From positions 4,464,001 through 4,528,000 of the forward strand of contig WHVY01000005.1 in assembly GCA_022266195.1 (NCBI GenBank): 64,000 bases of DNA. The letters are read 5' to 3'. Origin of the DNA: Tetranychus cinnabarinus. Its lineage: Eukaryota > Arthropoda > Arachnida > Trombidiformes > Tetranychidae. The notes below the pieces were generated by a model. That model did not search any database and had not been told where the DNA came from. It saw only the letters and a list, made by a program, of their open reading frames with translations. Within the stretch, counting starts at the first letter, position 1, and the number at the start of each line of letters is the position of its first letter. Below, one piece after another: positions 1-11,040 of this stretch. The translations under genes were made by a program, and so were the position numbers.

Positions 1-1116
1 AATTATCAACAATTTACTTACTTTTGATCAAACAAAACCGTTTCCTCAGCTGATTATTTTCAAGAAGATTAAGTTGATTCTACTTGCTTGTTTGCAACAC
101 TTGCTAGATGTTCACAAATACCAAACATACAAAAAAATGTTTGTGTTAACAATAAATTAGCAATTTACCTGATGTACTGACACATTTAATTGAGCTGACA
201 ATTGATTTTATCATCTTTTGATGATTGAGCTGACTCTTTACTTTCCTCTTTGAAAGTAACTCTCACCAATAAAACAACCTGACAACAGCTTAAGGTATCA
301 TTCAAGGCTGGCTCATATAATATAATTAATTGGTAACTGGATTTTCATTTATTCCGATTAACTAAACTGGATTAAAGAGCCAAATATAAGAAAAGAGAAA
401 CCAAATTCAACTTCAATTTCATCACAAAATCAATCAAAAATGATTTTAAAAATATATTCAAATATGCAAATTTAGTTGCTCAATAAAGTTAATTTAGGTA
501 ATATTTTCTAGACCTTAAATTAACTCATCAACCTTCAGCAATCAGAAATCTAAATTGGATAAATCTTGCAAGTCAATTGATTACAATCATCCTTGGATCA
601 TCAGTTGAACACTATAAGTTATTTTGTATCTTTTTTTCAATTAAATTCAAAAAGCTATAAAATTAAATGAGGTAATCTTTATTATCATGTGGCTCAGGTA
701 TGCAATTCAAGGACAAATTAACAATTAGCAATTTTTACAATCAGCCAGACTTGAGATTTATAATTATAAATTGAAAATTAAAAGTCAACGGATTTAATAG
801 ATTCAAAGGCCTCTTCATGATGTGGTAACAAGTTAAACCATAATTAAAAATATTTCATTACAGTCAAGAAATGATTGTTTTACTTTGAATCAATAAAGGT
901 TGCTTGAAATAAGACGAGTCAAGAATAAATTAACAATGAAATTAATGAGAATCCAGTAAATGTTTACAGATCTAGTATCTAATCACATTTGGAAACACAA
1001 CTCACCACTAGGCATTTTGGCTGGTTCAATCATTTACTATTCCCTTCCATGTTGATCTTTCATTTCTTTCCTAATAAACATTAACTGTTCCTTTCAACCA
1101 AAATTGTTTGCTGATC
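1..1116. other. 5' flank of the asparagine synthetase gene
   Basis: AT-rich non-coding DNA before the asparagine synthetase start codon. I see no convincing ORF, RNA gene or repeat. A promoter for the downstream gene presumably lies here, but no clear TATA box or initiator stands out. Confidence 0.5.
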
Positions 1117-4100
1117 ATGTGTGCCATATTGGCTATTTTACTTTCATCATCAGATCCTGAGCAGATTAGGAAATTGGCCTTACAGTTATCCAAAAAACAA
1201 CGACATCGTGGTCCAGATTGGAGTGGTGAGTAAACCCCATATTTAGACATTTTACTGTTCACTTGATCACAAGACTGTTTCAAAGGTTAAAGGTTTGTTT
1301 TGATGGTCGAGATGATGAGTTGAAAGCTTCTGAGCAACAGATGAAACTAGAATATCTGATGGAACTAGAAATTGTATTTTATTTTATTCTGTTTCATAAC
1401 TGTTTTGAGATCTATTCACAACTTGAAATATCTTGATGAAAATTGATAAGACAATTTTATGACACTTGATGCAGTTAGTGATCTGTCCATTCAAAATAAA
1501 CCTTTAATGCAACGAAAAGGAAGAGGAAATAGATTGATAAATTATCGAGCGGAAAATTCAATGTAAATTGAGACAATCAATTTGACTGGCAAAGTTGAAT
1601 CTCTAATTAAGTTTGATTAAATCCTGAAGTATTCATATTTTTCTCAATAATAATTTCAGACTTTGCAGTCTTGTAAAGAGTATAGATATTTCAGAGAAAT
1701 CATTGTTTTAGACCGAGATTAGTTGAAACCGTTTAAATAAATTGTGAATAACAGAATCAGTTTATATGCTTATTGGAATTTTATTTCTTTCTAATAATCA
1801 TTTTGGGCATGATTAGTACATGGTCAATGGTAGCCAACAGTTTATTGAATCAAGTCTATCCGAGGAGACTGTGGAGAATTTGTGTTATTGGTTCTGGCTT
1901 TGGCTCAGGGTCGGCTGTAATTTGAAAGATAAGAAACAATGAGTTATGATTTAGTTGGTTATCAAGTTAATAAGTTACTTACCATAGGCCATGGCGACGG
2001 TGTAGGCAAAGGCAGCAATGTAGACGACAAGAGTTTTAGCTTCCATTTTTAGTTGGTTGTTTTTTGTCGAGTTTTTAACACGAAAAGTTGAAAGAATTGT
2101 TTGTTGAGTTGAGATAGTTTGATTGTTTGAATCGAATGACTTTTCCATTCCTTTGGTGATCCTTTTATATGATTTTAAAAATTAGATGAACCCATTAAAA
2201 CCTGATGTTTGACTTTTGACTAATTTAAAGCTCATTGTTTTAAGATGATTAATGTTCAGAGTATAATTAATGACTTCCTCTACTCTGCGAAAATTCTTAT
2301 GGTGATTGTAACTGCACATTGTTTTTTCATCATAATAAAGTCTGATTAATTGTTGCTTACCAGTTAATTCAGGTTCAATAGACAACATTTTCGTATCTAC
2401 CCTTCAGGAATTTCTATTAATCAATCAGTCCATTCATCATTTACATTCATTAAAATCAAAGGTTTCATCCAATCAATTGATTCATCGGAAGCTTCCATTA
2501 TCTAAGCTTAGATTTATTATCAAGCTTCAAGTTGACACCTTTAGTCAGTTACATCAGCTGTATGAAGAGTAAATGCTTGAGGTTGAATTTGACTATTTTT
2601 GGCCATAAAATGAACAGTCTTCAGAAAATCTTCAGAATTGTATGATTTTACTAACAATATAATTTTGATTAGGAATCGATGTCAGAACCCACACTGGACC
2701 TAAGGGTGAAAAATTGACTGATGCTTTGGCTCATGAAAGATTGGCGATTGTTGATCTAATTAAAGGTGCTCAACCATTATATGATTCAACCAAAGAATAC
2801 ATTCTAACCGTCAATGGTGAAATTTACAATCATCGAACTATTCGCCAGCAAATTGATTCAAAAGACTTGACAACCCTAAGCGATTGTGAACCAATCGTTC
2901 ATTTGTACAAGAAACATGGAAAATCAATGATTGACCAACTTGACGGTGTCTTTGCCTTTGTTATAGCTGCTCCTGGTAAAGGTGATTATTTTGCTGCTCG
3001 GGATCCGATTGGTGTTTTCCCTCTTTACTATGGTCGAGGATCTGATGGTTCCTGGTGGTTCTCATCTGAGGTTAAAAGTTTGATGGCTGATTGTGTTGAG
3101 ATCCGTGAGTTTCCTCCAGGACATTACTGGACTCATAAAGAGGGATTTCATCGATGGTTTAATCCCATTTGGTGGGATGAGGCGCTTATACCAAAAAATA
3201 CAATTGATTTGAAAACGTTGAGGGAAGCCTTTGAGAAAGCTGTCGTTAAAAGACTTATGTGTGATGTACCGTAAGTAATAAATTAAAGTCTCATCTAATT
3301 AACCGGAAAATTTACTGATTTTAATCTTAATTTCTTTATCAGTTATGGTGTTCTTTTATCTGGAGGATTGGATTCTTCTCTGGTTGCTTCAATTGTATGT
3401 CGACATGCTGCTAATCGAGTTGAAGAAGATGAAAAGTCTCAAGCCTGGTATCCTAGAGTTCATTCATTTACCATAGGATTGGAGGGTTCACCTGATCTAA
3501 AGGCTGCTAAAGAAGTTGCAAATTTTCTAGGAACAGTCCACCATGAATTTACATATTCAATTCAGGAAGGTTTAGATGCTTTGTCTGATGTTATCTATCA
3601 CATTGAGAGTTACGATGTAACAACAATTAGAGCTTCCACTCCCATGTTTTTGATGGCAAGAAAGATTAAAGCTTTTGGTTTCAAGATGGTTCTTTCAGGT
3701 GAAGGCTCAGATGAGATATTTGGTGGTTATCTGTATTTCCATAAAGCTCCATCTCCAAAAGATTTTCACGTTGAACTTTGTCGTAAAGTTAAATTGCTGT
3801 CTCGTTATGATTGTCTTCGTGCCAATCTAGCAACATCAGCTTGGGGAATTGAGGCTCGAGTTCCCTTTCTAGATAAAGACTTTCTTCAATTGGTTATGAG
3901 CTTGGATCCATCGGTCAAAATGATTACTGATCGACCAGAAGGAAAACTTGAGAAATGGGTTTTGCGGAAAGCTTTCGATACTCCAGATGATCCATACCTT
4001 CCAAGTTCGATTCTCTGGAGACAAAAGGAACAGTTTTCAGACGGAGTTGGCTATCAATGGATCGATTCTTTAAAGGCCTTTGCTGAATCTCAAATAACCG

Positions 4101-4342
4101 ATGCTCAGATGGGCTGTGCTTCGACTACATTCCCGTTTAATCCTCCAACAACTAAAGAAGCATATCTTTATCGATCCATTTTCAAGTCTCACTTTCCTCA
4201 TTATGATGCGGATAAATTAATTCCTGGTGGACCGTCCATTGCTTGTTCAACACCAACTGCAGTTGAATGGGAAAAGGCTTGGGCTAATCAGGCTGATCCA
4301 TCAGGTAGAGCGATCCAAGGTGTTCATGTTGACTCTTATTGA
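1117..4342 (+). CDS. Asparagine synthetase (glutamine-hydrolysing), AsnB type, 3 exons
   Basis: Makes asparagine from aspartate, glutamine and ATP in the cytosol. Exons: 1117..1225, 2673..3270 and 3343..4342 (568 residues; the family is usually 550-590). All junctions are GT-AG and keep frame. The start is ATG TGT, which places Cys2, the class II glutaminase nucleophile; residue 3 is Ala rather than the usual Gly or Ser. Exon 1 ends in RHRGPDWSG. Exon 2 carries HERLAIVD and NGEIYNH of the glutaminase domain. Exon 3 starts at YGVLLSGGLDSS, the PP-loop that binds ATP, followed by GLEGSPDLKAAKEV, LSGEGSDEIFGGY and RQKEQFSDGVGY of the synthetase domain. The sequence resembles plant, fungal and bacterial AsnB more than vertebrate ASNS. 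Intron 1 (1226..2672) hosts a gene on the other strand. An AATAAA lies at 4353..4358, unusually close to the stop. Intact and likely functional. Confidence 0.93.
1841..1846 (-). terminator. Polyadenylation signal of the nested peptide gene
   Basis: AATAAA on the minus strand, 9 nt past the stop codon of the nested secreted-peptide gene. Confidence 0.55.
1856..2046 (-). CDS. Small secreted peptide precursor nested in the asparagine synthetase intron
   Basis: Two-exon gene on the minus strand, lying wholly inside intron 1 of the asparagine synthetase gene. Exon 1 is 1983..2046 and exon 2 is 1856..1914; the intron begins GTAAGT and ends TTACAG, and the join keeps frame. The product is 40 residues. 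It starts MEAKT, then has a hydrophobic core (LVVYIAAFAYTVAMA) typical of a signal peptide. A short acidic, proline-spaced segment follows (YADPEPKPEP), then the end ITQILHSLLG and a stop. X-Pro/X-Ala pairs like these are the known substrate of stepwise dipeptidyl-peptidase trimming in arthropod venom and antimicrobial precursors, and a final Gly is the usual amide donor. I infer a 9-residue amidated amphipathic peptide; its biological role is unknown. A TATA box and an AATAAA flank the gene. No relative was recognised. Confidence 0.72.
2162..2169 (-). promoter_or_regulatory. TATA box of the nested peptide gene
   Basis: TATAAAAG on the minus strand, about 115 nt before the peptide ATG. This leaves an 80-90 nt 5' UTR if transcription starts about 30 nt downstream. 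A strong TATA box is typical of highly or tissue-specifically expressed secreted-peptide genes. Confidence 0.55.
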
Positions 4343-4939
4343 CATATTTACAAATAAAGGTGCTTGTCATATCTAAGTAGTGGAAAATCAATCATATTTT
4401 ATCCTCAATCAATTAGTAATCATTTATCAAATTCCCGTTAATTAGTAGATTTATCGATATTGGTGTCTGTTTTCACGTTAATCGGATCAATTTTAAATAA
4501 CAGGATAATTAAAGTAGGAAAATAATCACTTGCAATATTTTCTTCATTTCTTTTGCTTTGCGATAACTTTTACGGTCAAAAGCAATTGACTGTATAAGTA
4601 ATTCAAGGATAAAGTTTATGTTGACCGCGATCAAAATTTTAGCTTTGTGAGGCTTCAAATGTTGAACTGAACAAAAAAGACATTTTTCGTTTTTTCTTCT
4701 GTAAACTTTTCATGAGGAAAAGTTACAGTTTATTGTGTACAAATTAGATCATTGATGTAGAAACGAGCAAGAAAGATGAAGATGAATACAGATGAAAATG
4801 TATTCTTAAAGAAATGAAAGGTGAAGGTGGTTAGTAATATAATTCAAATGTTGGTTACTAATCCAAGGTTGATGATAAATTATAATGTATCAAATTACCA
4901 GTAAAAACAGGGATTGAGCTGAATACAAATTTACAAAAT
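4343..4939. other. Convergent 3' intergenic region
   Basis: Lies between the ends of the convergent asparagine synthetase (plus) and cysteine-rich protein (minus) genes. It holds AATAAA on the plus strand at 4353..4358 and on the minus strand at 4729..4734. Nothing else was recognised. Confidence 0.5.
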
Positions 4940-6051
4940 TTACCGGCTATCAGCAAGTCTACCAAGAACTTTGAGTAACGGATACAAATAAAACGGCTCA
5001 GGAACTTTGTAATTTGATTCACCGGCTTCAGTTAAAGCTTTAACTCCTTGAGGATTAACTTTATTGCATTGTTCCTCTGTAGCAAAATTAGCACAAGCCA
5101 AATCTAGAGTATCCTTGATTGAGATTTCAACAGTTGCTCGATAGAAACCAGCAATATCCAGATTGGAATCAGATTTACAAGACGTTTTTGGTTTCATCTG
5201 AGTAACGACGCATTTTTCAATTCTTGGGTACATGCAACATAAATCAGGGAACAATTGGCGATCCGTAGAGTTAACAGCTGCAAACATAAATTGACGATTA
5301 GCCGAATGAAAGCATTCATTCCATGCCCTCATACTTGTTTCCGATGTACATCCATAAATCTTAATAGCTTCTGCGAAATAGGAAAGACAAAAAAAAACGG
5401 TTGAGCTTTTTAGACAAGTCAATTATAGAAACATAACAGAATGATTATGCATTTTAATCATGCAAATGGATTCACTGAGCTTTTCAAACATGACATGACT
5501 CGTTGAGGATATTTAAATGGTTAAATAAATGCAATAAATGAGTCGGATAATTGAAATTAATTAGCTCTAGTTAAGAATCAAGAAAATATCACTTACTTTT
5601 TTGGTCCACTGGATCCGTACAAATTGACTTCATCTGTTTACGCATTCCTCGCAACATGATGGAAAATAATTGCCGAGCCAACGATTTTAAACATTTCCGA
5701 TTATAATTCCGTAATTTTGAATACATAGATCGGCTGACACTAATAAATTGTTAATAAAAAACGGCAACATGTTGTTGGAAGAAAAAGAAAAGGTTAAGCT
5801 TAGGAAAACAATGGTGACCGATGAATCACAAAATCATGTGACTGTAAGCATTGAAAACAGTTGATTTACCTACACAATCCATCAATTTCTTGTTGATTGC
5901 GAGGTAAATTTTTAACATCAACATAGAGAATCTGCTTAAATCCATGGAAATCTGACTCTAGGCTCTGCTGACAACCAGGAGGAAGGGTTGATCTTCTGAT
6001 ACGATTTAACGGCGTTAAGTCATCAAGGTGGTTTAAGGATTGCGCTTGAAG
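4940..6051 (-). CDS. Cysteine-rich, probably secreted protein (5' end not found)
   Basis: Three minus-strand exons read in frame: 5870..6051, 5597..5733 and 4940..5370 (stop TAA at 4942..4940). They have clean donors (GTAAAT, GTAAGT) and acceptors (CAG, CAG, GCAG). The visible 249 residues hold 12 cysteines, including a CC pair, and no membrane segment after the start. The spacing and the absence of catalytic motifs suggest a secreted disulfide-bonded protein, loosely like the arthropod 27-kDa haemolymph glycoprotein (DUF1397) type; that assignment is a guess. The frame runs back through the acceptor at 6052..6054 into pyrimidine-rich intron without an ATG, so a signal-peptide exon should lie upstream (above 6055) but was not identified. 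The end (PFYLYPLLKVLGRL) is hydrophobic. Confidence 0.7.
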
Positions 6052-7711
6052 CTGTTGGTGAGAAAAACAAAATACTATGGGAAAGAAACAAAATGAAGGT
6101 TGGTTTTTTCACTATTAGATGGACATTGATTGAATGTTCAAAGGAATAATTTAGATAAATTTAATTGCTGTTATTCACTTTCTTCTGTATCAATATTTAT
6201 TCTGGTTTGGCTAAGTGGTCACAACAAAACTCACCTGAGACTAAAGAAAGGGAAACAATTAGATAGAGTTGAGGCAACATCTTTCCAAATAAAACTAATA
6301 CTGGATAATTTTTAAGCTAACATGTTAATTGTGGCTATCGCAAAAATGACTTAATAGTAATCAGTTAAAATTGTAAACTTAAATCTCTCTCATTCTCTCA
6401 CAATTAAGCATTTATTTTATTCCTTCTCACAACAATTTAGCCTTGATCATTGAGGAGATGTTAAAATCAAAGTTGACCACTAATTGACCTGATAAACCTG
6501 GAATCACTTTTTTTAAATGCACTTACCAAATATTAATAAAGTTTATCGAAATATTTTTTCCCTTCTTGGGTCAACTTCGTAAAAATTTTATCTGATTTAA
6601 TGAAAGAAAACAAATTTTAGTTACAATTTGTATACATTTGCTCATCACAATAAACATTTGAATAACAAGATGGAAAATCACTGAACTCTCGAACTTTGTT
6701 CATTCAGATTGATTGATTATCTCTAAACTATCAAATAGATCACAGGTTTGAAAATAAAATGATGGATTAACGTCTATTATCAAAAATTATGCTTAACCGT
6801 TATAGCAATCAGCTTTTATACCATCAAAGAAAGCTAAGAGTTAGACAAGTTACTAGCTAATTGAGATATGCCACCATTTATGATATTAAAATATACTTTA
6901 TATCAATCCAATCAGCCAAAGTAGACATAAAAACAATGAAAAATGAAAGCTTGAATTCAAAATTAAAAAAAAATATGTATCTTTTTGGTTACATTGATAT
7001 TGAATTTATGATAACGTCTTTATCAAATATATAACAATATAATGACTAATATTGGAAAATTACCAGATAATTTATTCTAATATTGTATCGAAATCCACTT
7101 AATTGCAAAGCAACAGTCTCGTAGTTGAGTTACCATGAACAGCTCAGCAGTTCGCGAGTTCGGAGATCTAATAAGATGTCTTGTTTGGTTGCATTGGTGG
7201 ACCAGTTTATTTAGATAATTTGTGGGTTGCCTCATTGTCCGCAGGCCACAAGCTACAATAGTGTGTCTAGTTAAGGTAGTATAATCACTAAATTAGATTG
7301 ATATTAGTTTCACATTATTGGAGAATACAATTCACATGTTACAATATTCAAAAATAAATTGTTCTTGTTGAACCAGACAATGTGACTTTATGTCATGCTC
7401 AGTAGTCATATAAACCACAGTAGGAATCATCTGTCTATTTTGTTTCTTTCAATTATTTTTTCATTATTCAAATAATCTTGGCTAATCAAATGACGGTGAC
7501 TTTTATTTTGTTTTTTATTGTCTCTGGCGACTGAATGTTTAATCAATACACTCTCTGCTTACCTTAATATGGTATCAATTACAGTAGCCAGCTTGGATCA
7601 TCATACTTTTAATACCAATCATTGTACCCTCTCAAAGAACCAGTTAATCATCTTTAACCATTCCTTTTCTGTAGGCTTTACCTCATTTCAATCAACTATT
7701 ATTCCAATTTT
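6052..7711. other. Divergent intergenic region
   Basis: Lies between the minus-strand cysteine-rich gene and the plus-strand KIAA0930 gene. It should contain the missing 5' exon and both promoters. Short ORFs here look random. A more GC-rich patch near 7110-7260 is unexplained. Confidence 0.4.
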
Positions 7712-10700
7712 ATGAGTGATCAAAGTGAAAATAATCTCCAAGTTATTCAACTATTAGACCAAATAAATCAGCTCAAAAATGATTATTTGGTAGAGGAGCA
7801 AGTTGGTAAGTTATGTTCATCTTGATTTTGTTTCTCGTTTTTACTATCACTTTTTTCCCCTCATCTTATTATTTTTCATAACTTCAACCTGTTAGACATT
7901 TGCTTTTTTATTACTTTCTTTGTGTTTTATTTGTTATTTGTTATTTTTACTGGTAAAGTTAGCCATATGGTAGTACAATCAACTTTAAAATGTTCACTAA
8001 AAATATCAAGTCAACTTATGTAAGGAATACGAGCTGATACGAGCGAATTTGATTTCTGCTGATTTAAAATTTACTTCATTTTATGATAACCGTAAAAAAT
8101 TTTGATCGCACAGTAAGGTTTGAGACTGGTTAGAAAATTAAATTGGCTGGAAGCTCTATTATTGTGAACAAAAGAGTCTTGTATAGCATCTAAGATATTG
8201 TATAGACATACTCACCCATACTTTAAATCGTATTAGCTGGAAGATGCTTCTTTATTTCCCACCCCATGTTCGTAATTTTCCTCAATCGATTCAATTCTCT
8301 TTCATATCTTCCTTAAAGATGACTTCATATCCTTACAAAGACGAGCTGGTTTCTCATGGATCGAATTGTTCATTAAATACTTCATTGGTAAAGACTGTAC
8401 CTCAAACGATGATTTACTTTTTTTCGTTCGCAAACAAGCATCTCTGTTCAATAGATTTGGATCGAATTTAAAGGTTTGTTTCTATTTATGCTTAAAATAA
8501 ATTGACTATCATGTGTTTCTAGTTAACTTCGATTCCTCAACCAGTTAAATACTGCTTATATGTCTATAGCAATTGACAGTTTTATTAGAGGGTGGAAATT
8601 TGCTGCTATCTAATCTTCAAATTGATCATTTTACTCTTCATGTTTGACTGTCACTTTCTTTCCTATTTAAGTTGTTGACAATTTGACTAATTATCCAACA
8701 GTTTCAATTTCCTTAGGATGAAATTGCTCTGCTCTAAATTTCTAACCATTATCTCGATAAAAATTAATTACAGCATATAAAGTGAATCTAATTTTGTTAT
8801 TTTCACCCAGTTTTGAATAATTGATTTTCCTTTTGATGCATTTCACTCTTTGCATAATATAATAATTTACCTCACGGATTTTCTCGGCATTTTTGATTAC
8901 ATTAAAGGACTCTCTTGAGTGAATTTCTAATTTATTTTACTATTTTTCATGTTAATCGTTTCAGACTTTTCCATATTTCATTTTCATAACGCTCGTAATA
9001 GCATCAAGCTCATTTTTTATCGACTCACAATTTCAGCCAATGTTTTCAGTGCGAAGCTTGGTCAATACATATCCATAAGACTCTTCACGAGTTTCATAAC
9101 AACCAAAATTTGATATATTTATTCCAATAGATTGAAAAGCAAAGTGCCAAATTAGGACCACAAATTAATATTGAATTAACCTAGAATTACAATATAAGTC
9201 AATTTGAACTGAAACTACATGTATTACTCACATATATGTCAGATAATCTAATCATTTTTTATTTCTCTCATTTCAGATAAATTTAGATGTTTACCGAAAA
9301 GACTCCAACAAGTTACCCTTGGACAATGCTCATATTGATTGGGAAGAAACTCTTTATATCAACACAATTATGCAATATTTTGATTATACGTTAACCTGTG
9401 CAATATGCACCCGAACAAGTCCCAAGGAATTCCAAATATTAGCTAAACATTCACAGAAAGTGTTTGCTTCACCAAGTCATAGATCAATGCATAGCAAAGG
9501 AGAGATTGAAGAGATTACCTATCCTGATATTTTTTTTACTCTTGATAACTACGAAGAGGTTAGGATTCAATCAAGCCGATGGTCTTTCTTAATGTTTATA
9601 CGGTCTATTTATATTGAAAAAGTCCAAATTCAAGTTGAAAACAGCCATGTTAAAATGAAACAAGACCAGTGAATAGATTTACTTCTGTCATATTGAAAAT
9701 CTTGTTGGATTGAAAAAAACAATCACTAAAATTAGTGAGCATAAAGTGGAAACTTGACCAGAATTTTATTGAATTGATCAACCTTTAATTCACCATTTTT
9801 ACCAATGTTTTTTCCATTCTTTCTTCATCTTGATATGGTTGTTTTCATTATAAATTAGTTTTTTTCAATGTGAGTTAATTGCAATTTCATATATAGATGA
9901 TGAGCAATATCCCTGTTCGTTGCGGTGAAATGGTCTGTGTTGAACTAGTCGCTTCTGATCGAAATGGTAATCATGTTTCAGTATTATTTTCTGGATCAAT
10001 TAATTATGAAACAATTAGATACATACACGAGGTAAATTAGATATTGATTTAATTTAAGCCACTTACTCATTTCAGATTTTTTTCCTTTTTTGAAGTTACA
10101 AGCTGGATCCAAAGTGAAAACTAATAGGAAAAGATCCATTAATCACTATTTTGGAAACAAACGAATGGAATTTATTAGAATGAAAGGTCCTCGATGTCGA
10201 GGAATCTCAGAGATGGCTTATCGGAAGATAAGTGAAACTGGACTCAGTCGTTCAGGTTCGAATGCATCTTTATGTGAGGGTGAATTTGAAATGTTTGAGG
10301 TAAATGAAAAGAGTTAATTATGTGGAAAATGGATGATATTTTTGTATTTTTTTGCTTCTAGCTGTATTTTATCATAGTCGACCCATTTTGAATCGCATCT
10401 TTTTTTATTTTCAATTTCATCTATTTTTTGCAATTCAATGTATTTTCCATTTACTTTTTGCCTGGTTTCTTTTAGTTTTTACAATGTTTTGTTCTTTTTC
10501 GCTTTTCTTTTCCATTAAGGTCTTGGATATTGATATACCAGCTCAATCGCCCAAAATTCATACTTTTAGTTGTTTCTCTTGTTGTTCCTTCACACAGCAA
10601 AATGATCTAGTCAAAAGACGAATGTCAGATCCTTCATGTGTACTTGAAAAAAAGGTTCAAGCCTGGAAAAGTAAACCTCTACATAAGTCAAGATCAGCAA

Positions 10701-11040
10701 ATCAAGTGTTTGAACCTGATGAATTTGGAATCAATGAAGTTGAAGCAAATGATTTTACTGAAGGTAATTGATTAAATTATATAATTGTTTAAACGATTAT
10801 TACTTGTACACAAATACTAACATCTTTCTTCTCTTATGCCTTTTAGAAATGGAAGAAGGTGATTATGATAATTTATGGAATATACCTGGATTTAATCAAG
10901 CCTTTTACTTCTGGAAAGAAAACAAACGAGCCAATTCACCAACCTTTGAATTATTTATTACTTACATAACCCTTCCTTTCAATTTTATTATGTCTGACTT
11001 GTTGTCAGAACAACAGCAAAAACCTATTTTAACTTTTTGA
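7712..11040 (+). CDS. KIAA0930 family protein, 7 exons
   Basis: Exons: 7712..7805, 8319..8473, 9277..9558, 9897..10031, 10096..10299, 10520..10763 and 10847..11040. This gives 435 residues (human KIAA0930 has about 400). All introns are GT-AG and keep frame. Family blocks appear in order: DDLLFFVRK (exon 2), DVYRKDSNKLP, HIDWEETL and TCAICTRT then QKVFASPS (exon 3), GEMVCVELVASD (exon 4), MEFIRMKGP (exon 5), and a C-terminus with YITLPFNFIMSDLL then QQKPILTF (exon 7). Exon 6 encodes a poorly conserved linker with a Cys-rich patch (SCFSCCSF) and Ser/Arg stretches. The family is conserved in animals but has no established biochemical function; no signal peptide or membrane segment is seen. The ATG at 7712 is the only in-frame start before the first donor. 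Confidence 0.9.

Noticed and set aside
7110..7265. GC-richer patch as a tRNA-derived SINE or tRNA
   Set aside because: No proper A or B box pair and no cloverleaf could be drawn.
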